47,607 nt of DNA from Phycisphaerae bacterium (GCA_012729815.1 JAAYCJ010000145.1:1-47607), one strand, 5' to 3'. Counted from the first letter of the stretch, positions 24,601 through 33,328 are shown. Made by a program: numbers and translations. The notes: a model not told the origin generated them from the sequence alone.

Positions 24601-27600
24601 CAGCGAAGTTCTCGGCACCCGTCGGGCGGGGCGCGTTGCGCGAAGCGGGATGGGTTTCGACACATCGTTCAGCATCAGCGCCGATCCGGCCAGCAACGCC
24701 GTGATCGTCTCGGCGGACAAGGCGGAGACCGAGCAGATCGAGGCGATCATTGCGGCGCTCGATCATCCGACGGATACCGAAGTGGCGATGCAGGTGCTGC
24801 CGCTGAAGCGCGGGCGGGCGGATGAGTTGGCCCGGATGATCCAGACGCTGTTGAACCAGGCGGAGCAGATTCGTGCGGGCGGGCTGGGCCTGAGGCCTCA
24901 GCCGATCGCGCTGAGCGCGGACGCCATGACGAATTCGCTGGTTTTTGTCGGGCCGGCGCGAGTATTCGAAGAGGTCAAGCGGCTGGTCAATGAGCTGGAC
25001 GGGGTGCGGGCGGGCGGCAACGGCCGGCCGTGGATCATACCGGTTCGGAGAATTCCGCCCGAGCGGGCCAAGCAATTGCTGGAGGAACTGCTGCCGGACA
25101 AGACGCGCGGCGACGCCTCGGAGGGTGGGCTGTACCGGTCGATGGCGCAGGTCCCGTTCGATGCGCCGGGTGTCAGCCCGTTGATCGTCGGGGCGGTCGC
25201 GGCGGTGGCGACGGGCGCGGTGCAGTTGCCGATCGAGCGGCCGGAGGTGCTGAGCCAGCAGTTTGAGGCACCGGCAGTTCCGGCATCGCCGACGACCCGG
25301 CCGGTTCTCAGCGGGAAGGAGCTCGAAGAGGTCATTCGCGAGATCGTGGCGAGGCATCAGACCTCGACGCAGCCCGCGGCCGGACCGGCGGCGACGACTC
25401 AGCCGCGTGTGCCGTCGATTTCGCCTGAGGCGGCGGCTGACCTTCACGGATTGATCCAGGGCGTTTCGCCGGACGTGGAGATTACCGCGCTGCCGGAGCA
25501 GGGCGCGCTGCTGGTCTACGGCAGTGAGGAGGACTACCAGGCGATTCAGCGGATTCTGGAGTTTTTGGACCGGTCGCAGTCGCGTCCGGAGGTGAAGGTG
25601 ATCAAGCTGCAGAGCGCTCGTGCGGCCGATCTGGCTCCGGTGCTGAGCAGCATTTACGGCCGGCGTCCGCAGCCGCCGGGACTCCCGCCGATCACCTTTA
25701 CGGCGGACAAGACGAGCAACTCGATCATCGTCTCGGCGAGTTCGGAGGACATCGACGAGATCGCGGCGATGATCCAGTCGCTCGACAGCCAGGAGCAGCC
25801 GCTGGAGATCGAGTTCCGCACGTACATGCTGCGGAACGCGCGGGCGTCGGAGGTGGCCGGGCGGCTGCAGGAGATGGTGCAGCAGATCATGACGGCCCGC
25901 GGCGTGACGGCTCCGCCGCTGACGATCACGGCGGACGACCGCACGAACACGATTCTGGTCAGCGCTCCGGCCAACTACTTCGACCACATCGAGCGGATCA
26001 TTGAGATGCTGGACTCGGTGCCGTCATTCGCGACGGCGACGATGGAGATTATCCGGCTCAAGCAGACGGACGCGCGGTCGCTGGCGGCGACGCTGATGGA
26101 GCTGTTGACGCCGGCGAGCGGACAGGGGCAGCCGAAGTCCGGGCAGTTCGAGATTTTTCGGCGGCTGGAGATGGCGGCGGAGCGTGAGGGCGGGAAATTC
26201 ACGCTGGACCTGGAGAAGCCGATCATGATTTTGCCGGATCAGCCGACCCAGACGCTGGCGATCCTGTCGACGCCGGAGAATCTGGTGGGCATCAAGGCGC
26301 TGGTGTCGCTGTACGACCGCGTTCCGCTGTTCGAGGAGCTTCGGGTCCGGGCGTTTCCGCTGAAGAACGCCGACGCGCAGGAACTGGTGGGGGTGCTGGA
26401 GAATCTTTTCAACAAGGGCGGCACGCTGACCGACGTGCCGGGTACGGGGCGGCAGGCGGGCGTGCCGGAGAATCCGACGGGGGCGGCGGTGGTGTACAGC
26501 ACGGCGTTCGCGGCCGATCCGCGGACCAACACGGTGATTGTCAGCGGTCACGAGGTGAGCATCGCGCTGGCAGAGGTGTTGATTATGAAGCTGGACGAGG
26601 ACCGTCCGGCGGACATCTATCCGATCGAGATGATTCCGCTTGAGCACGCGGACGCCAGCGGGGTGGCCAACGTCATCCAGGAGATCATGGACCGGCGGGT
26701 GGAGCGGGCGGCGCAGTTGGGCACGGGCCGGGCGGCTGAGCGGATGCGGGTGATCATCAAGGCCGATCCGCGGACCAACAACCTTCTGGTCAGCGCGGCG
26801 CCGGAGACGGTGGAGACGATCAAGGATCTGGTTCAGCGTCTGGATCAGGCTCCGACGGCTGGGTTCGCGCCGACGGTCATGAACCTTCAGAATCTCGACG
26901 CGATCGAGGTCGCGGAACTGATAAACGACGTGTTCGAGGCCCAGGCCCGGGTCCGCCGGGAGGCGGTGAGAGAAGGCGAGGTGGAACCGGCGCCGGTCAT
27001 CATTCCGGATCCGGCGAGCAACAGTCTGATCGTGGTGGCCACGCGTCAGGGGCTCGAGGAGACCAAACGGCTGATCGACGAGATCGACCGTCTGCCCGCG
27101 GAGCCGGGCGTGACGGTGCGGGTCTATCCGCTGGAGACGGCGTCGGCGGCGGCTCTTCAGCCGATGATCGAGACGCTGCTGGAGGAACAGAAGCGAACGG
27201 CGAAGGCGCCCTCGCCGACCGTGTTGGCCGACCAGCGGACCAACTCGCTGATCGTCTACGGCAGCAAGTCGGATCAGGCCCTCATGGCGGGAATCGTCAA
27301 GCAACTCGATCAGCCGGGGAGCGCGGACCAGCGGGTGCGTGTATTTCCGCTCGAGAAGGCCGACGCGGAGGCCATCAAGGAGATCATTGACGAGATCTAC
27401 ACGGAGCGGGCGGCGGCGGGGGCCGAGGCCGAGGCGGTGACCGTGGTGGTCGACGAGCGGACCAACTCGCTGATCGTCTACGCCGCGCCGGACGACATGC
27501 AGACGATCGGCAACCTGGTGCAGCGGCTGGACACGATCGAGATCACCAAGCGGCTGCAGATCGCGGTGATTCCGGTGATTTCGGCCGACGCCGGTCAGCT

Positions 27601-29383
27601 CGCCGAGGCGCTTCGCGATATGCTCTCGCCGCAGGAGGGCGGGCAGGGGCTGCGGCAGTCGGTCATTCTGGAGTTCATGCGTCAGACGCCCGAAGGCGAG
27701 CGGCTGGTGCAGCAGGCGGTCAAGGACCAGGTGTTCATCTACGGCGACGAAGAGAACAATTTCATCATCGTGATTGCTGCGGAAGAGACGGTCGGACTGG
27801 TCCAGGCCCTGGTCAAGCACATCGACGAGGTCGCGCCGACGATTGAGATGCGGATTTTCCCGCTCGAGAACGCGGACGCGGGCCAGATGGAGGAGATGCT
27901 TTCGGAACTCTTCGGCGAGGAACGCGGCGGCCGCGGCGAGGGGGCGGCGCCGGCCATCACGGCTGAGGGCGTGACGGCGGCGGGCCGGATCGTACAGGAG
28001 ACGTTCTCGGTGACCGCGGATACGCGAACCAACTCGGTGATCGTCACCGGCACTCCGGAGTATCTGAAGCTGGTGGAGCGGATCGTCAAGCATCTCGACG
28101 AACAGGAAGCCAAGGAACAGATCACCGAGGTCATCTCGCTGCGGAACGCGAAGGCTCCGGACATCCAGCAGGCGGTCTCGACGTTCGTGGAGAACCAGCT
28201 CAACATGCTTCGCGAGGTGTATGGGGCGGAGGGGATGGCTCCCGAACGGCTGCTCGAACAGCAGGTGAACGTCGTCGCCTACGAGGACACGCAGAAGATC
28301 ATCTTACAGGCGTCGCCCAAGTACTTCAAGACGGTCCGGGAGATCATCAGCGAGCTCGATGAGATGCCGCTGCAGGTGATGATCGACGCGGTGCTGGTCG
28401 AGGTGACGCTCAACGACCGGCTCGAATACGGTTTTGAGGCGGTCGGGCAGGATCTGGCCTTCACCAAGGCGAGCAATGCCCAGGGGACTCCGGGCATCGG
28501 GCCGGGCCACGACGTGGTGGTCGGCACGGACGTGGGCGCGGCGGGTACCGGGGTGGCTGGGTTCACCTTCGCCCTCAACAGCGAGGACCTGAACCTTCTG
28601 TTCCGGGCGCTGTCGTCGGACGGGCGGCTCAGCGTGCTTTCCCGCCCGCACATTTCGGCCCGCGACAACGCGGCCGGGTTGATCACGAGCGGCTCGCGGG
28701 TGCCGTTCCCGACGGCCTCGGTCACTTCGGGCGATACGGGCGTGATTACCACGCAGATTCAGTACGAGGACGTGGCCCTGAGTCTGGAGGTTACGCCGCA
28801 CGTGAACCCGTACGGGTTTGTGAACATGGAGGTGGCGACGGAGATTTCGGACTTGAGCGGTTCGACGGTCCAGATCAGCGAAGGGTTCAACGCGCCGATC
28901 TACAACCAGCGGAAGCTGACCACGGAGATCACCGTTCACGACGGGGAGACGGTGGTGATCGGCGGGTTGTTGCGGTCGCGGAAGGAGCAGCGGGAGACGA
29001 AGGTGCCGTTCCTGGGCGACGTTCCGCTGCTGGGCCTTTTCTTCAAGTCCGCGACGGCCACGGACGAGCAGTCGGAACTGCTGATTGTCATGACGCCGCG
29101 GGTGATCGGCACGCCGGTCGAGGAAGGGCACCTGACGCCGGCCGAGCTCGATATGATCCGCGAACACCGGGAGTACTCGGTTCAGGAGCGCGACCTGCTG
29201 CATCTGCTGCCGGGCGATATTCTGACGTCGGAGTTGATGCAGGGCCTGCAGGTCACGCCGGAGGAGTTGGCGACGCGCCCGGCCCCGTTGAAGCCGGACG
29301 CCAAGAAGCTCGACCCGCTGTATCGGCTGTTCAATCCGCCGCCCGCTCCGCCGGAACCCGAACTGGAAGTGCCGGAGGAGTGA
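21665..29383 (+). CDS. gspD: Giant type II secretion secretin (GspD-like), ~23 N modules
   Basis: About 2,572 residues, against roughly 650-750 for ordinary GspD. A signal peptide ends near residue 29 (GFCLA). An N0-like domain follows (about 112-195: YFSFQNAPYSALLDLLERQ). Residues ~215-2230 hold about 23 consecutive N1-type modules of ~75-100 residues, each with an L-x-N/H-A-x-A helix start, a strand such as ADxRTNSLIV, and a helix ending in LD. A Pro/Gln-rich linker interrupts them at ~875-916, and a longer non-modular insert lies at 25100-25440. The outer-membrane secretin domain spans ~2234-2480 with DGRLSVLSRPHISARDN and VPFLGDVPLLGLFF. A short tail follows. AAGGAG precedes ATG 21665. 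It would form the outer-membrane channel with an exceptionally long periplasmic vestibule. Confidence 0.9.
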   Translation: MPRSAKQRPTTLVSPTLIFALLISGFCLAQEPATQPFGEQPPDITQLRRLIQAQRRQQAQDRTTQTATEEGGEPMVEIPVTQPVTGPVELGPGITEDTTQPIDVETLPGARGDGLIYFSFQNAPYSALLDLLERQTGLPIIGDRDIQGETTYVSTKGMTVEEAISEVNLLLPEPSVVVRQDGYLRISKFPDVLREVGRYFIGAEEFLESDVSPSVVVRVLFRVENLPANELVNLVAQALPVGRVTLAAWKTSNFIQAVGLASEVRDVVVLALELDQRIDVTDPGLTVRVFQPKYITATGLATALEKVLPQAVVGPGDVPLDDTPSPAPRGRAPAAAAMGDAVSIAADEKAGIVVVKAPASMMDYVSQLVEMIDVPGEAGEDVEIVALRNAKAEDIYNRVLQPYYREMKRPLPAAADKVSNSIAIWATGKEKEELTALIQELDETAIGGRPVPVVRTYRLEEVDLAALVKTLQDIFGETASVTFAMDRVANLLIVAAPDEQHGRIEPVIEELRSKLGQLDETRLVKLQYADATDVSRTLKQVQSGVKRPANRSPVSVSEHPQSNAIVVSGPREDVQATVELIERLDEEVRQTDEIKTYTLQHASVDEVVKTINNLYGGKSSRLKIVADAWTNTLFVSGAGAMRAEIEELLARMDQPVEATEAEAETPMGNIDFIHLRYASAEEAADQIEEMLYPTAGTPAGTKPAQTADIDASKSGNYLVVTGPEKQVERVRQLAKQIDEVASKIPDALTVKAIQKISAARLAQMLEVVIPELLGANVQIVEIDVGGEESDLKKLMDVPSTQPDDERTRIVIGVDRKNNNLLIRSRPWEVEQISSVITTLTTDVEDDVEFEIYALQYANPSEVAQNLEAVFNDVTVGPVPPPQPQPQANQPPQPPAPPGQPQPPQARQARTPRQAVARTTVNRRIRAIPLDTMSAVIIRAEPRDFEPVKKLIEQLDQPQSADIRIFHLRYARAEAVVKNISEVLGTRRAGRVARSGMGFDTSFSISADPASNAVIVSADKAETEQIEAIIAALDHPTDTEVAMQVLPLKRGRADELARMIQTLLNQAEQIRAGGLGLRPQPIALSADAMTNSLVFVGPARVFEEVKRLVNELDGVRAGGNGRPWIIPVRRIPPERAKQLLEELLPDKTRGDASEGGLYRSMAQVPFDAPGVSPLIVGAVAAVATGAVQLPIERPEVLSQQFEAPAVPASPTTRPVLSGKELEEVIREIVARHQTSTQPAAGPAATTQPRVPSISPEAAADLHGLIQGVSPDVEITALPEQGALLVYGSEEDYQAIQRILEFLDRSQSRPEVKVIKLQSARAADLAPVLSSIYGRRPQPPGLPPITFTADKTSNSIIVSASSEDIDEIAAMIQSLDSQEQPLEIEFRTYMLRNARASEVAGRLQEMVQQIMTARGVTAPPLTITADDRTNTILVSAPANYFDHIERIIEMLDSVPSFATATMEIIRLKQTDARSLAATLMELLTPASGQGQPKSGQFEIFRRLEMAAEREGGKFTLDLEKPIMILPDQPTQTLAILSTPENLVGIKALVSLYDRVPLFEELRVRAFPLKNADAQELVGVLENLFNKGGTLTDVPGTGRQAGVPENPTGAAVVYSTAFAADPRTNTVIVSGHEVSIALAEVLIMKLDEDRPADIYPIEMIPLEHADASGVANVIQEIMDRRVERAAQLGTGRAAERMRVIIKADPRTNNLLVSAAPETVETIKDLVQRLDQAPTAGFAPTVMNLQNLDAIEVAELINDVFEAQARVRREAVREGEVEPAPVIIPDPASNSLIVVATRQGLEETKRLIDEIDRLPAEPGVTVRVYPLETASAAALQPMIETLLEEQKRTAKAPSPTVLADQRTNSLIVYGSKSDQALMAGIVKQLDQPGSADQRVRVFPLEKADAEAIKEIIDEIYTERAAAGAEAEAVTVVVDERTNSLIVYAAPDDMQTIGNLVQRLDTIEITKRLQIAVIPVISADAGQLAEALRDMLSPQEGGQGLRQSVILEFMRQTPEGERLVQQAVKDQVFIYGDEENNFIIVIAAEETVGLVQALVKHIDEVAPTIEMRIFPLENADAGQMEEMLSELFGEERGGRGEGAAPAITAEGVTAAGRIVQETFSVTADTRTNSVIVTGTPEYLKLVERIVKHLDEQEAKEQITEVISLRNAKAPDIQQAVSTFVENQLNMLREVYGAEGMAPERLLEQQVNVVAYEDTQKIILQASPKYFKTVREIISELDEMPLQVMIDAVLVEVTLNDRLEYGFEAVGQDLAFTKASNAQGTPGIGPGHDVVVGTDVGAAGTGVAGFTFALNSEDLNLLFRALSSDGRLSVLSRPHISARDNAAGLITSGSRVPFPTASVTSGDTGVITTQIQYEDVALSLEVTPHVNPYGFVNMEVATEISDLSGSTVQISEGFNAPIYNQRKLTTEITVHDGETVVIGGLLRSRKEQRETKVPFLGDVPLLGLFFKSATATDEQSELLIVMTPRVIGTPVEEGHLTPAELDMIREHREYSVQERDLLHLLPGDILTSELMQGLQVTPEELATRPAPLKPDAKKLDPLYRLFNPPPAPPEPELEVPEE
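22300..28370 (+). repeat. Array of about 23 secretin N modules within gspD
   Basis: The conserved strand motif (T/S-N-x-L/I-I-V and variants) recurs near nucleotides 22424, 22704, 22913, 23121, 23344, 23548, 23801, 24111, 24458, 24688, 24924, 25496, 25708, 25939, 26240, 26521, 26771, 27010, 27236, 27458, 27752, 28025 and 28285. Most periods are 205-310 bp. The largest gap (24924-25496) contains a non-modular insert. Positions were read by eye and module borders are approximate. Confidence 0.8.
27234..27482 (+). repeat. 27-bp exact direct repeat in adjacent secretin modules
   Basis: Positions 27234-27260 and 27456-27482 are identical over 27 bases (encoding RTNSLIVY in both), 222 bp or 74 codons apart. 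Identity at DNA level between neighbouring modules suggests recent duplication or gene conversion in this part of the array. Confidence 0.8.
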
Positions 29384-29955
29384 TGGGTAGTTTCTCGCTC
29401 ATTTGCCGTTCCGCATCGGTCCGGCGAGTTGCGGCGTCGGCGGTCTGGGTGCTGGCGGTCGGTTTGGCCGGGTGCCAGGGCCCGGGTTGGAAGGGGACGT
29501 CGGAGGGTCCGGGACCGGGCCGGATCACCCACCACGATGACGTGGCGTACGTCGCGATTTTCGCCAAGACGCCGCTGCTGGACCTGGATCACGACAAGCG
29601 TCCCGAAGGGGTGGCGGTGCGGACGTACCTGTATCGTCAGGCGAGCAAGGATCCGGTGGCCGCCCGCGGCCCGATCACGTTCCGCCTGATCAAGCGGACG
29701 AAAAGCCCGGAAGGGGCTCCGAGCGATGAGGAGCTGAAGCGCTGGGAGCTTTCGGAGGAGCAGTTGGCCGGTTCGCTGGGGCGCGACCAGTTCGGTTTCC
29801 TGTGCTACCAGATGTCGCTGTACTGGAAGGGCGTGAAGGTGGCGGGGCCGGGCATCTATCTGCAGGCGGAGTTCGTTCGGCAGGATCAGTCGCACATTCC
29901 CTCGCGTCTGCTGCTTCTGCCGATCCTGGCCCGGGGCGATGCGCAGCGAGGATAG
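29383..29955 (+). CDS. Small lipoprotein downstream of the secretin
   Basis: A 190-residue protein with a lipoprotein signal: a basic start, then VWVLAVGLAGC with the lipobox LAGC at about residues 27-30. The mature part has HHDDVAYVAIFAKTPLLDLD and a beta-rich pattern ending in SRLLLLPILARG; I do not recognise a family. Its ATG shares a base with the secretin stop (TGATG at 29381-29385), indicating translational coupling. An outer-membrane lipoprotein beside a secretin could be a pilotin that escorts it, but known pilotins (GspS, OutS) are about half to two thirds this size and no motif confirms this. Confidence 0.75.
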   Translation: MGSFSLICRSASVRRVAASAVWVLAVGLAGCQGPGWKGTSEGPGPGRITHHDDVAYVAIFAKTPLLDLDHDKRPEGVAVRTYLYRQASKDPVAARGPITFRLIKRTKSPEGAPSDEELKRWELSEEQLAGSLGRDQFGFLCYQMSLYWKGVKVAGPGIYLQAEFVRQDQSHIPSRLLLLPILARGDAQRG

Positions 29956-29970
29956 AAGCGTCTGGGGTTG

Positions 29971-30657
29971 ATGAGCGGAGCAAGCCAATCCGACTATCGC
30001 AGCCGCCTGCGGCGATACCAGCGTCGCCGGCGGAGCCTGACCGCTTTGATTGCCGGCGTGATCGCCCTGGTGATCTGGATCGTTTCGCGTCTGAACGGAC
30101 CGATCGTCGGCGGACCTCTCGACGATTACCAGCGGTACCACGGCAAGAGCTTCCGTTGCGTCAAGGTGGTTGATGGGGACACGATCGACATCGAGATTCC
30201 GGACCCGAAGGCTGAGAAGTTTCAGGCGTACACGCGTCTGCGTCTGTGGGGGATCGACACGCCGGAACTGGCCCACCACGGCCAGCCGGCTGCGTACTTC
30301 GGCCTGGAGTCGGCCGAGTTCGCCCGCAAGCTCATGCAGGGCAAGATGGTTCGGCTCGAGTTGGTGCCGGACGAGACGCGGGGCTATTACGGGCGGCTTT
30401 TGACCTACATTTTTCTGCCGGACGAACGACTTTATAACCGTCTGGCCATAGAATTGGGTTATGCGTACGCGGACCCTCGGTATCCGCATCCGCGCCGCGA
30501 GGAGTTTCTGGAACTCGAGGCCCAGGCCCGCGATCGACTGGCGGGCCTGTGGCGGGGCGTTGAGCCGGACCAGTTGCCCAAGTGGTATCGGCCGAAGCGG
30601 ATCGAGAGGTTCTGGGAGCATCGCCGGGCCGCGCCGGCAGCGCCTGGTTCGAAGTAG
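29971..30657 (+). CDS. Membrane-anchored thermonuclease (SNase) family protein
   Basis: A 228-residue protein. An Arg-rich start and one hydrophobic helix (residues ~22-42, LTALIAGVIALVIWIVSRL) anchor an SNase domain to the outer face of the inner membrane. Active-site features of staphylococcal nuclease are visible: VKVVDGDTIDIEI (calcium Asp), RLRLWGIDTPE (Arg, Asp and Glu of the site) and DETRGYYGRLLTYIFL (second Arg). Expected activity is calcium-dependent DNA/RNA cleavage. ATG 29971 is preceded by only weak ribosome-binding sequence. It follows the lipoprotein by 15 bp; a link to secretion is not evident from sequence. Confidence 0.85.
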   Translation: MSGASQSDYRSRLRRYQRRRRSLTALIAGVIALVIWIVSRLNGPIVGGPLDDYQRYHGKSFRCVKVVDGDTIDIEIPDPKAEKFQAYTRLRLWGIDTPELAHHGQPAAYFGLESAEFARKLMQGKMVRLELVPDETRGYYGRLLTYIFLPDERLYNRLAIELGYAYADPRYPHPRREEFLELEAQARDRLAGLWRGVEPDQLPKWYRPKRIERFWEHRRAAPAAPGSK

Positions 30658-30788
30658 GGCCGCAGGTAGGGCAAGGGTGTGTGCGGCGGCTAAACCACAG
30701 AGATTTATTATAAGTGAAGTGTCGCCGTCGCCGATGTACCATACGGATGCGTAATGGTGCTGTAAAAGTCATAGTTGTTGGTTTGGGG

Positions 30789-30837
30789 TTTATTTGGCCC
30801 CAGAGGCGAGATAGAATAGGTATAGAGGCGAATAGAA
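30789..30837 (+). promoter_or_regulatory. Candidate ftsH promoter with tandem direct repeat
   Basis: TAGAAT (30812-30817) with a weak -35 TTTATT (30789-30794) at 17 bp is the best promoter in the 193-bp gap. GAGGCGAGATAGAA (30803-30816) recurs as GAGGCGAATAGAA (30825-30837), one base shorter and 22 bp downstream, so the two copies face the same side of the helix. This could be an operator. No ribosome-binding site precedes the ATG at 30851. Confidence 0.3.
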
Positions 30838-30850
30838 CTCTCTAATTTTT

Positions 30851-32887
30851 ATGAAGTACCAGAAAAACGAAAGAAATCCGAATGATGACGGCCTGCCCGA
30901 GGAGAAGGGGTCGCCGGACGATCCGAAGGGGCGTCGCCCGGAGCAGGGAGGGCCCTCGCCGGTGCGGTTTTTCCGAGGCGGGATCGGCTGGCTGGTGTTT
31001 CTCGGCCTGGCGCTGCTGCTGCTGATGCTCTTTAACAAGAGCTACGACTCGGCCCAGACGATGACGATCAGCGGGTTCTACACGGAGTTGGAGAACGCCA
31101 ACGTCGAGGAGATTATCATCGGCGACAACAACATCCGGGGCGAGCTCAAGAGCCTCAGCGGCCAGCCGAAGGGGAGCACCAAGGAATTCAAGGTGGACTT
31201 CCCGCCGGACGCGATGAACTTCGAGTTCGTGCAGGACCTGACGCAGAAGGCGACGGCGGGCGGGGCGGAGCTTCGCTATGAGACGTCGCGGAACATTTTT
31301 CTGGAGGTGTTCCTCTCGCCGCTGCTGATCTACCTGCTGATTTTCGGGTTGATCTGGTTTTTGATATTCCGGCAGCTTCGCAGTTCGGCGGGCGGAGCGG
31401 GGATGCTCGGGAGTTTCGGGCGAAGCCGCCATCGCGTGCTGACCAAGGAACGGACCAACGTCACGTTCAACGACGTGGCGGGCATCGACGAGGCGAAGGA
31501 CGAGGTCTCGGAGATCGTCGAGTTCCTCAAGAATCCGGGCAAGTTCCAGAAGCTCGGGGGACGGATCCCGCGCGGCGTGTTGCTGATCGGCGATCCCGGC
31601 TGCGGCAAGACGCTGCTGGCCAAGGCGATCGCGGGCGAGGCGGAGGTGCCGTTCTTTTCGATCAGCGGGTCGGACTTCGTCGAGATGTTCGTGGGCGTCG
31701 GGGCGTCGCGGGTGCGCGACCTTTTCAGCCAGGCGAAGTCGAACGCGCCGTGCATCATCTTCCTCGATGAGATCGACGCGGTGGGCCGGCGGCGCGGCGT
31801 CAACTTCAACGGCGGTGGGCACGACGAGCGCGAGCAGACCCTCAACGCGATCCTGGTGGAGATGGACGGCTTCGACACGTCGGACCAGGTGATCGTGATC
31901 GCGGCGACGAACCGGGCCGACGTTCTGGACCCGGCGTTGACGCGGCCGGGCCGTTTCGACCGGCAGGTGTACGTGCCGCTGCCGGACATCAAGGGCCGCC
32001 ACGAGATCCTGAAGGTCCACGCCAAGGGCATCAAGACGGCTGAGAACGTCGATCTCTGGAAGCTGGCCCGCGGCACGCCGATGTTTTCCGGAGCGGACCT
32101 GGCCGCCATCATCAATGAGGCGGCCATCACGGCGACTCTCGCGGGCAAGGAGCGCGTCGAGCAGGAGGACCTCGAGGAGGCCCGCGACCGGGTGCGGTGG
32201 GGCCGGGCGAAGCGGAGCCGTGTGATCGACGAGCACGAGAAGAAGATCGTGGCGTACCACGAGGGCGGGCACGCCCTGGCGTCGGCGCTGATTCCGGAAG
32301 GCGACCCGCTGCACAAGGTCAGCATCATTCCCCGCGGGCAAGCGGGGGGCATGACCATGATGCTGCCCGAGGGCGACCGTCACATGTACAGCCGCCGGTT
32401 CATCATGGCGACGATGCAGGCCATGCTGGCCGGGCGAGTGGCGGAGGAGTTGGCCTGCGAGGACATCTCGAGCGGGGCGTCGGACGACATCAAGCGGGCG
32501 ACGCAACTGGCCCGGACGATGGTCTGCGAGTGGGGCATGTCGGACCGGGTCGGTCCGATCCGCTACGGCCAGGACAACCAGAACGGCTGGCCGATGGACG
32601 GGGCGGGCCGCGACTACTCCGAGGAGACCGCCAAGGCGATCGACGCGGAGATTCAGAAGGTGGTGCGCGAGGCCCACGAGAAGGTGCGCAATCTGCTGTC
32701 GGAGAACCGGCAGAAGCTCGACCTGCTGGCCGAGGCGCTGCTCAAGTACGAAACGCTCGATGCGGAGGACGTGCTTCGCGTCGTCCGCGGCGAATCCATA
32801 GAGAAACCGACGGTCAACGATTTGCTAACCGATGCGGCGAAGATCAAGGATACGATCTCGTTCGGCGAGACCGACGAGCGGAACTGA
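30851..32887 (+). CDS. ftsH: ATP-dependent zinc metalloprotease FtsH
   Basis: A 678-residue membrane AAA+ protease. A charged cytoplasmic N terminus is followed by a first helix (~43-62), a periplasmic domain and a second helix (~155-175), then the AAA domain. Walker A reads GDPGCGKT at 247-254, where GPPGTGKT is usual, so Pro is Asp and Thr is Cys. Walker B is IIFLDEID, and [20 protein letters not shown] is the second region of homology. The zinc site HEGGH is at 470-474 and [12 protein letters not shown] supplies the third ligand region. It degrades misfolded membrane proteins and regulators and is controlled by HflK/HflC in other bacteria. No Shine-Dalgarno is visible before ATG 30851. Confidence 0.97.
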   Translation: MKYQKNERNPNDDGLPEEKGSPDDPKGRRPEQGGPSPVRFFRGGIGWLVFLGLALLLLMLFNKSYDSAQTMTISGFYTELENANVEEIIIGDNNIRGELKSLSGQPKGSTKEFKVDFPPDAMNFEFVQDLTQKATAGGAELRYETSRNIFLEVFLSPLLIYLLIFGLIWFLIFRQLRSSAGGAGMLGSFGRSRHRVLTKERTNVTFNDVAGIDEAKDEVSEIVEFLKNPGKFQKLGGRIPRGVLLIGDPGCGKTLLAKAIAGEAEVPFFSISGSDFVEMFVGVGASRVRDLFSQAKSNAPCIIFLDEIDAVGRRRGVNFNGGGHDEREQTLNAILVEMDGFDTSDQVIVIAATNRADVLDPALTRPGRFDRQVYVPLPDIKGRHEILKVHAKGIKTAENVDLWKLARGTPMFSGADLAAIINEAAITATLAGKERVEQEDLEEARDRVRWGRAKRSRVIDEHEKKIVAYHEGGHALASALIPEGDPLHKVSIIPRGQAGGMTMMLPEGDRHMYSRRFIMATMQAMLAGRVAEELACEDISSGASDDIKRATQLARTMVCEWGMSDRVGPIRYGQDNQNGWPMDGAGRDYSEETAKAIDAEIQKVVREAHEKVRNLLSENRQKLDLLAEALLKYETLDAEDVLRVVRGESIEKPTVNDLLTDAAKIKDTISFGETDERN

Positions 32888-32955
32888 GGCTCGGTCGCTG
32901 CGGCATCGTTGCGGATGGTCGGGCTGGGCGGTCCGTGCGAAAAGGAGTGCGACGT

Positions 32956-33315
32956 ATGAGCAGAGCCGACGAGCTGGTGGTGGTGGAGCAGACGGACAAT
33001 GGGGCGTGTATCGCCAGGCTCGTGCCCAGCAACGTGCTTGACGAACTCCAGATCACCGGCATCGGGCGTCAGTTGACCGATCTGGTCGACCAGGGCGCCC
33101 GTCGGCTGGTCGTCGATTTTTCCCGCGTGGATCATCTCTCCAGTTCGGCTCTGGGCATGCTGATCACCGTCCGTCAGGGCCTCAGTCAGGTCAAGGGGGA
33201 TATGCGTCTGTGCAACATCCGTCCCGAGATATACGAGGTCTTCAAGATCACCGGGCTGGACAAGCTGTTCGTGATCCAGCCGACGGTGACCGAAGCCCTG
33301 GCCAGTCTGAGGTGA
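32956..33315 (+). CDS. STAS-domain anti-sigma factor antagonist
   Basis: A 119-residue single-domain protein of the SpoIIAA/RsbV family. RRLVVDFSRVDHLSSSALGMLITVRQGL contains the strand-loop-helix that carries the phosphorylatable Ser in this family (SSSALG). ATG 32956 has AAAGGAG nine bases upstream. It is followed 13 bp later by its expected partner, a kinase-like ATPase. In known systems the unphosphorylated protein binds the kinase and frees a sigma factor or other target. No sigma factor is in this window. Confidence 0.88.
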   Translation: MSRADELVVVEQTDNGACIARLVPSNVLDELQITGIGRQLTDLVDQGARRLVVDFSRVDHLSSSALGMLITVRQGLSQVKGDMRLCNIRPEIYEVFKITGLDKLFVIQPTVTEALASLR

Positions 33316-33328
33316 CGCGCGCAACCCT

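Noticed and set aside
21803-25987. About 1,390-codon minus-strand frame opposite the giant secretin
   Set aside because: Length comes from the codon bias of the secretin gene; composition is dominated by Arg, Leu, His and Asp and no start signal is seen.
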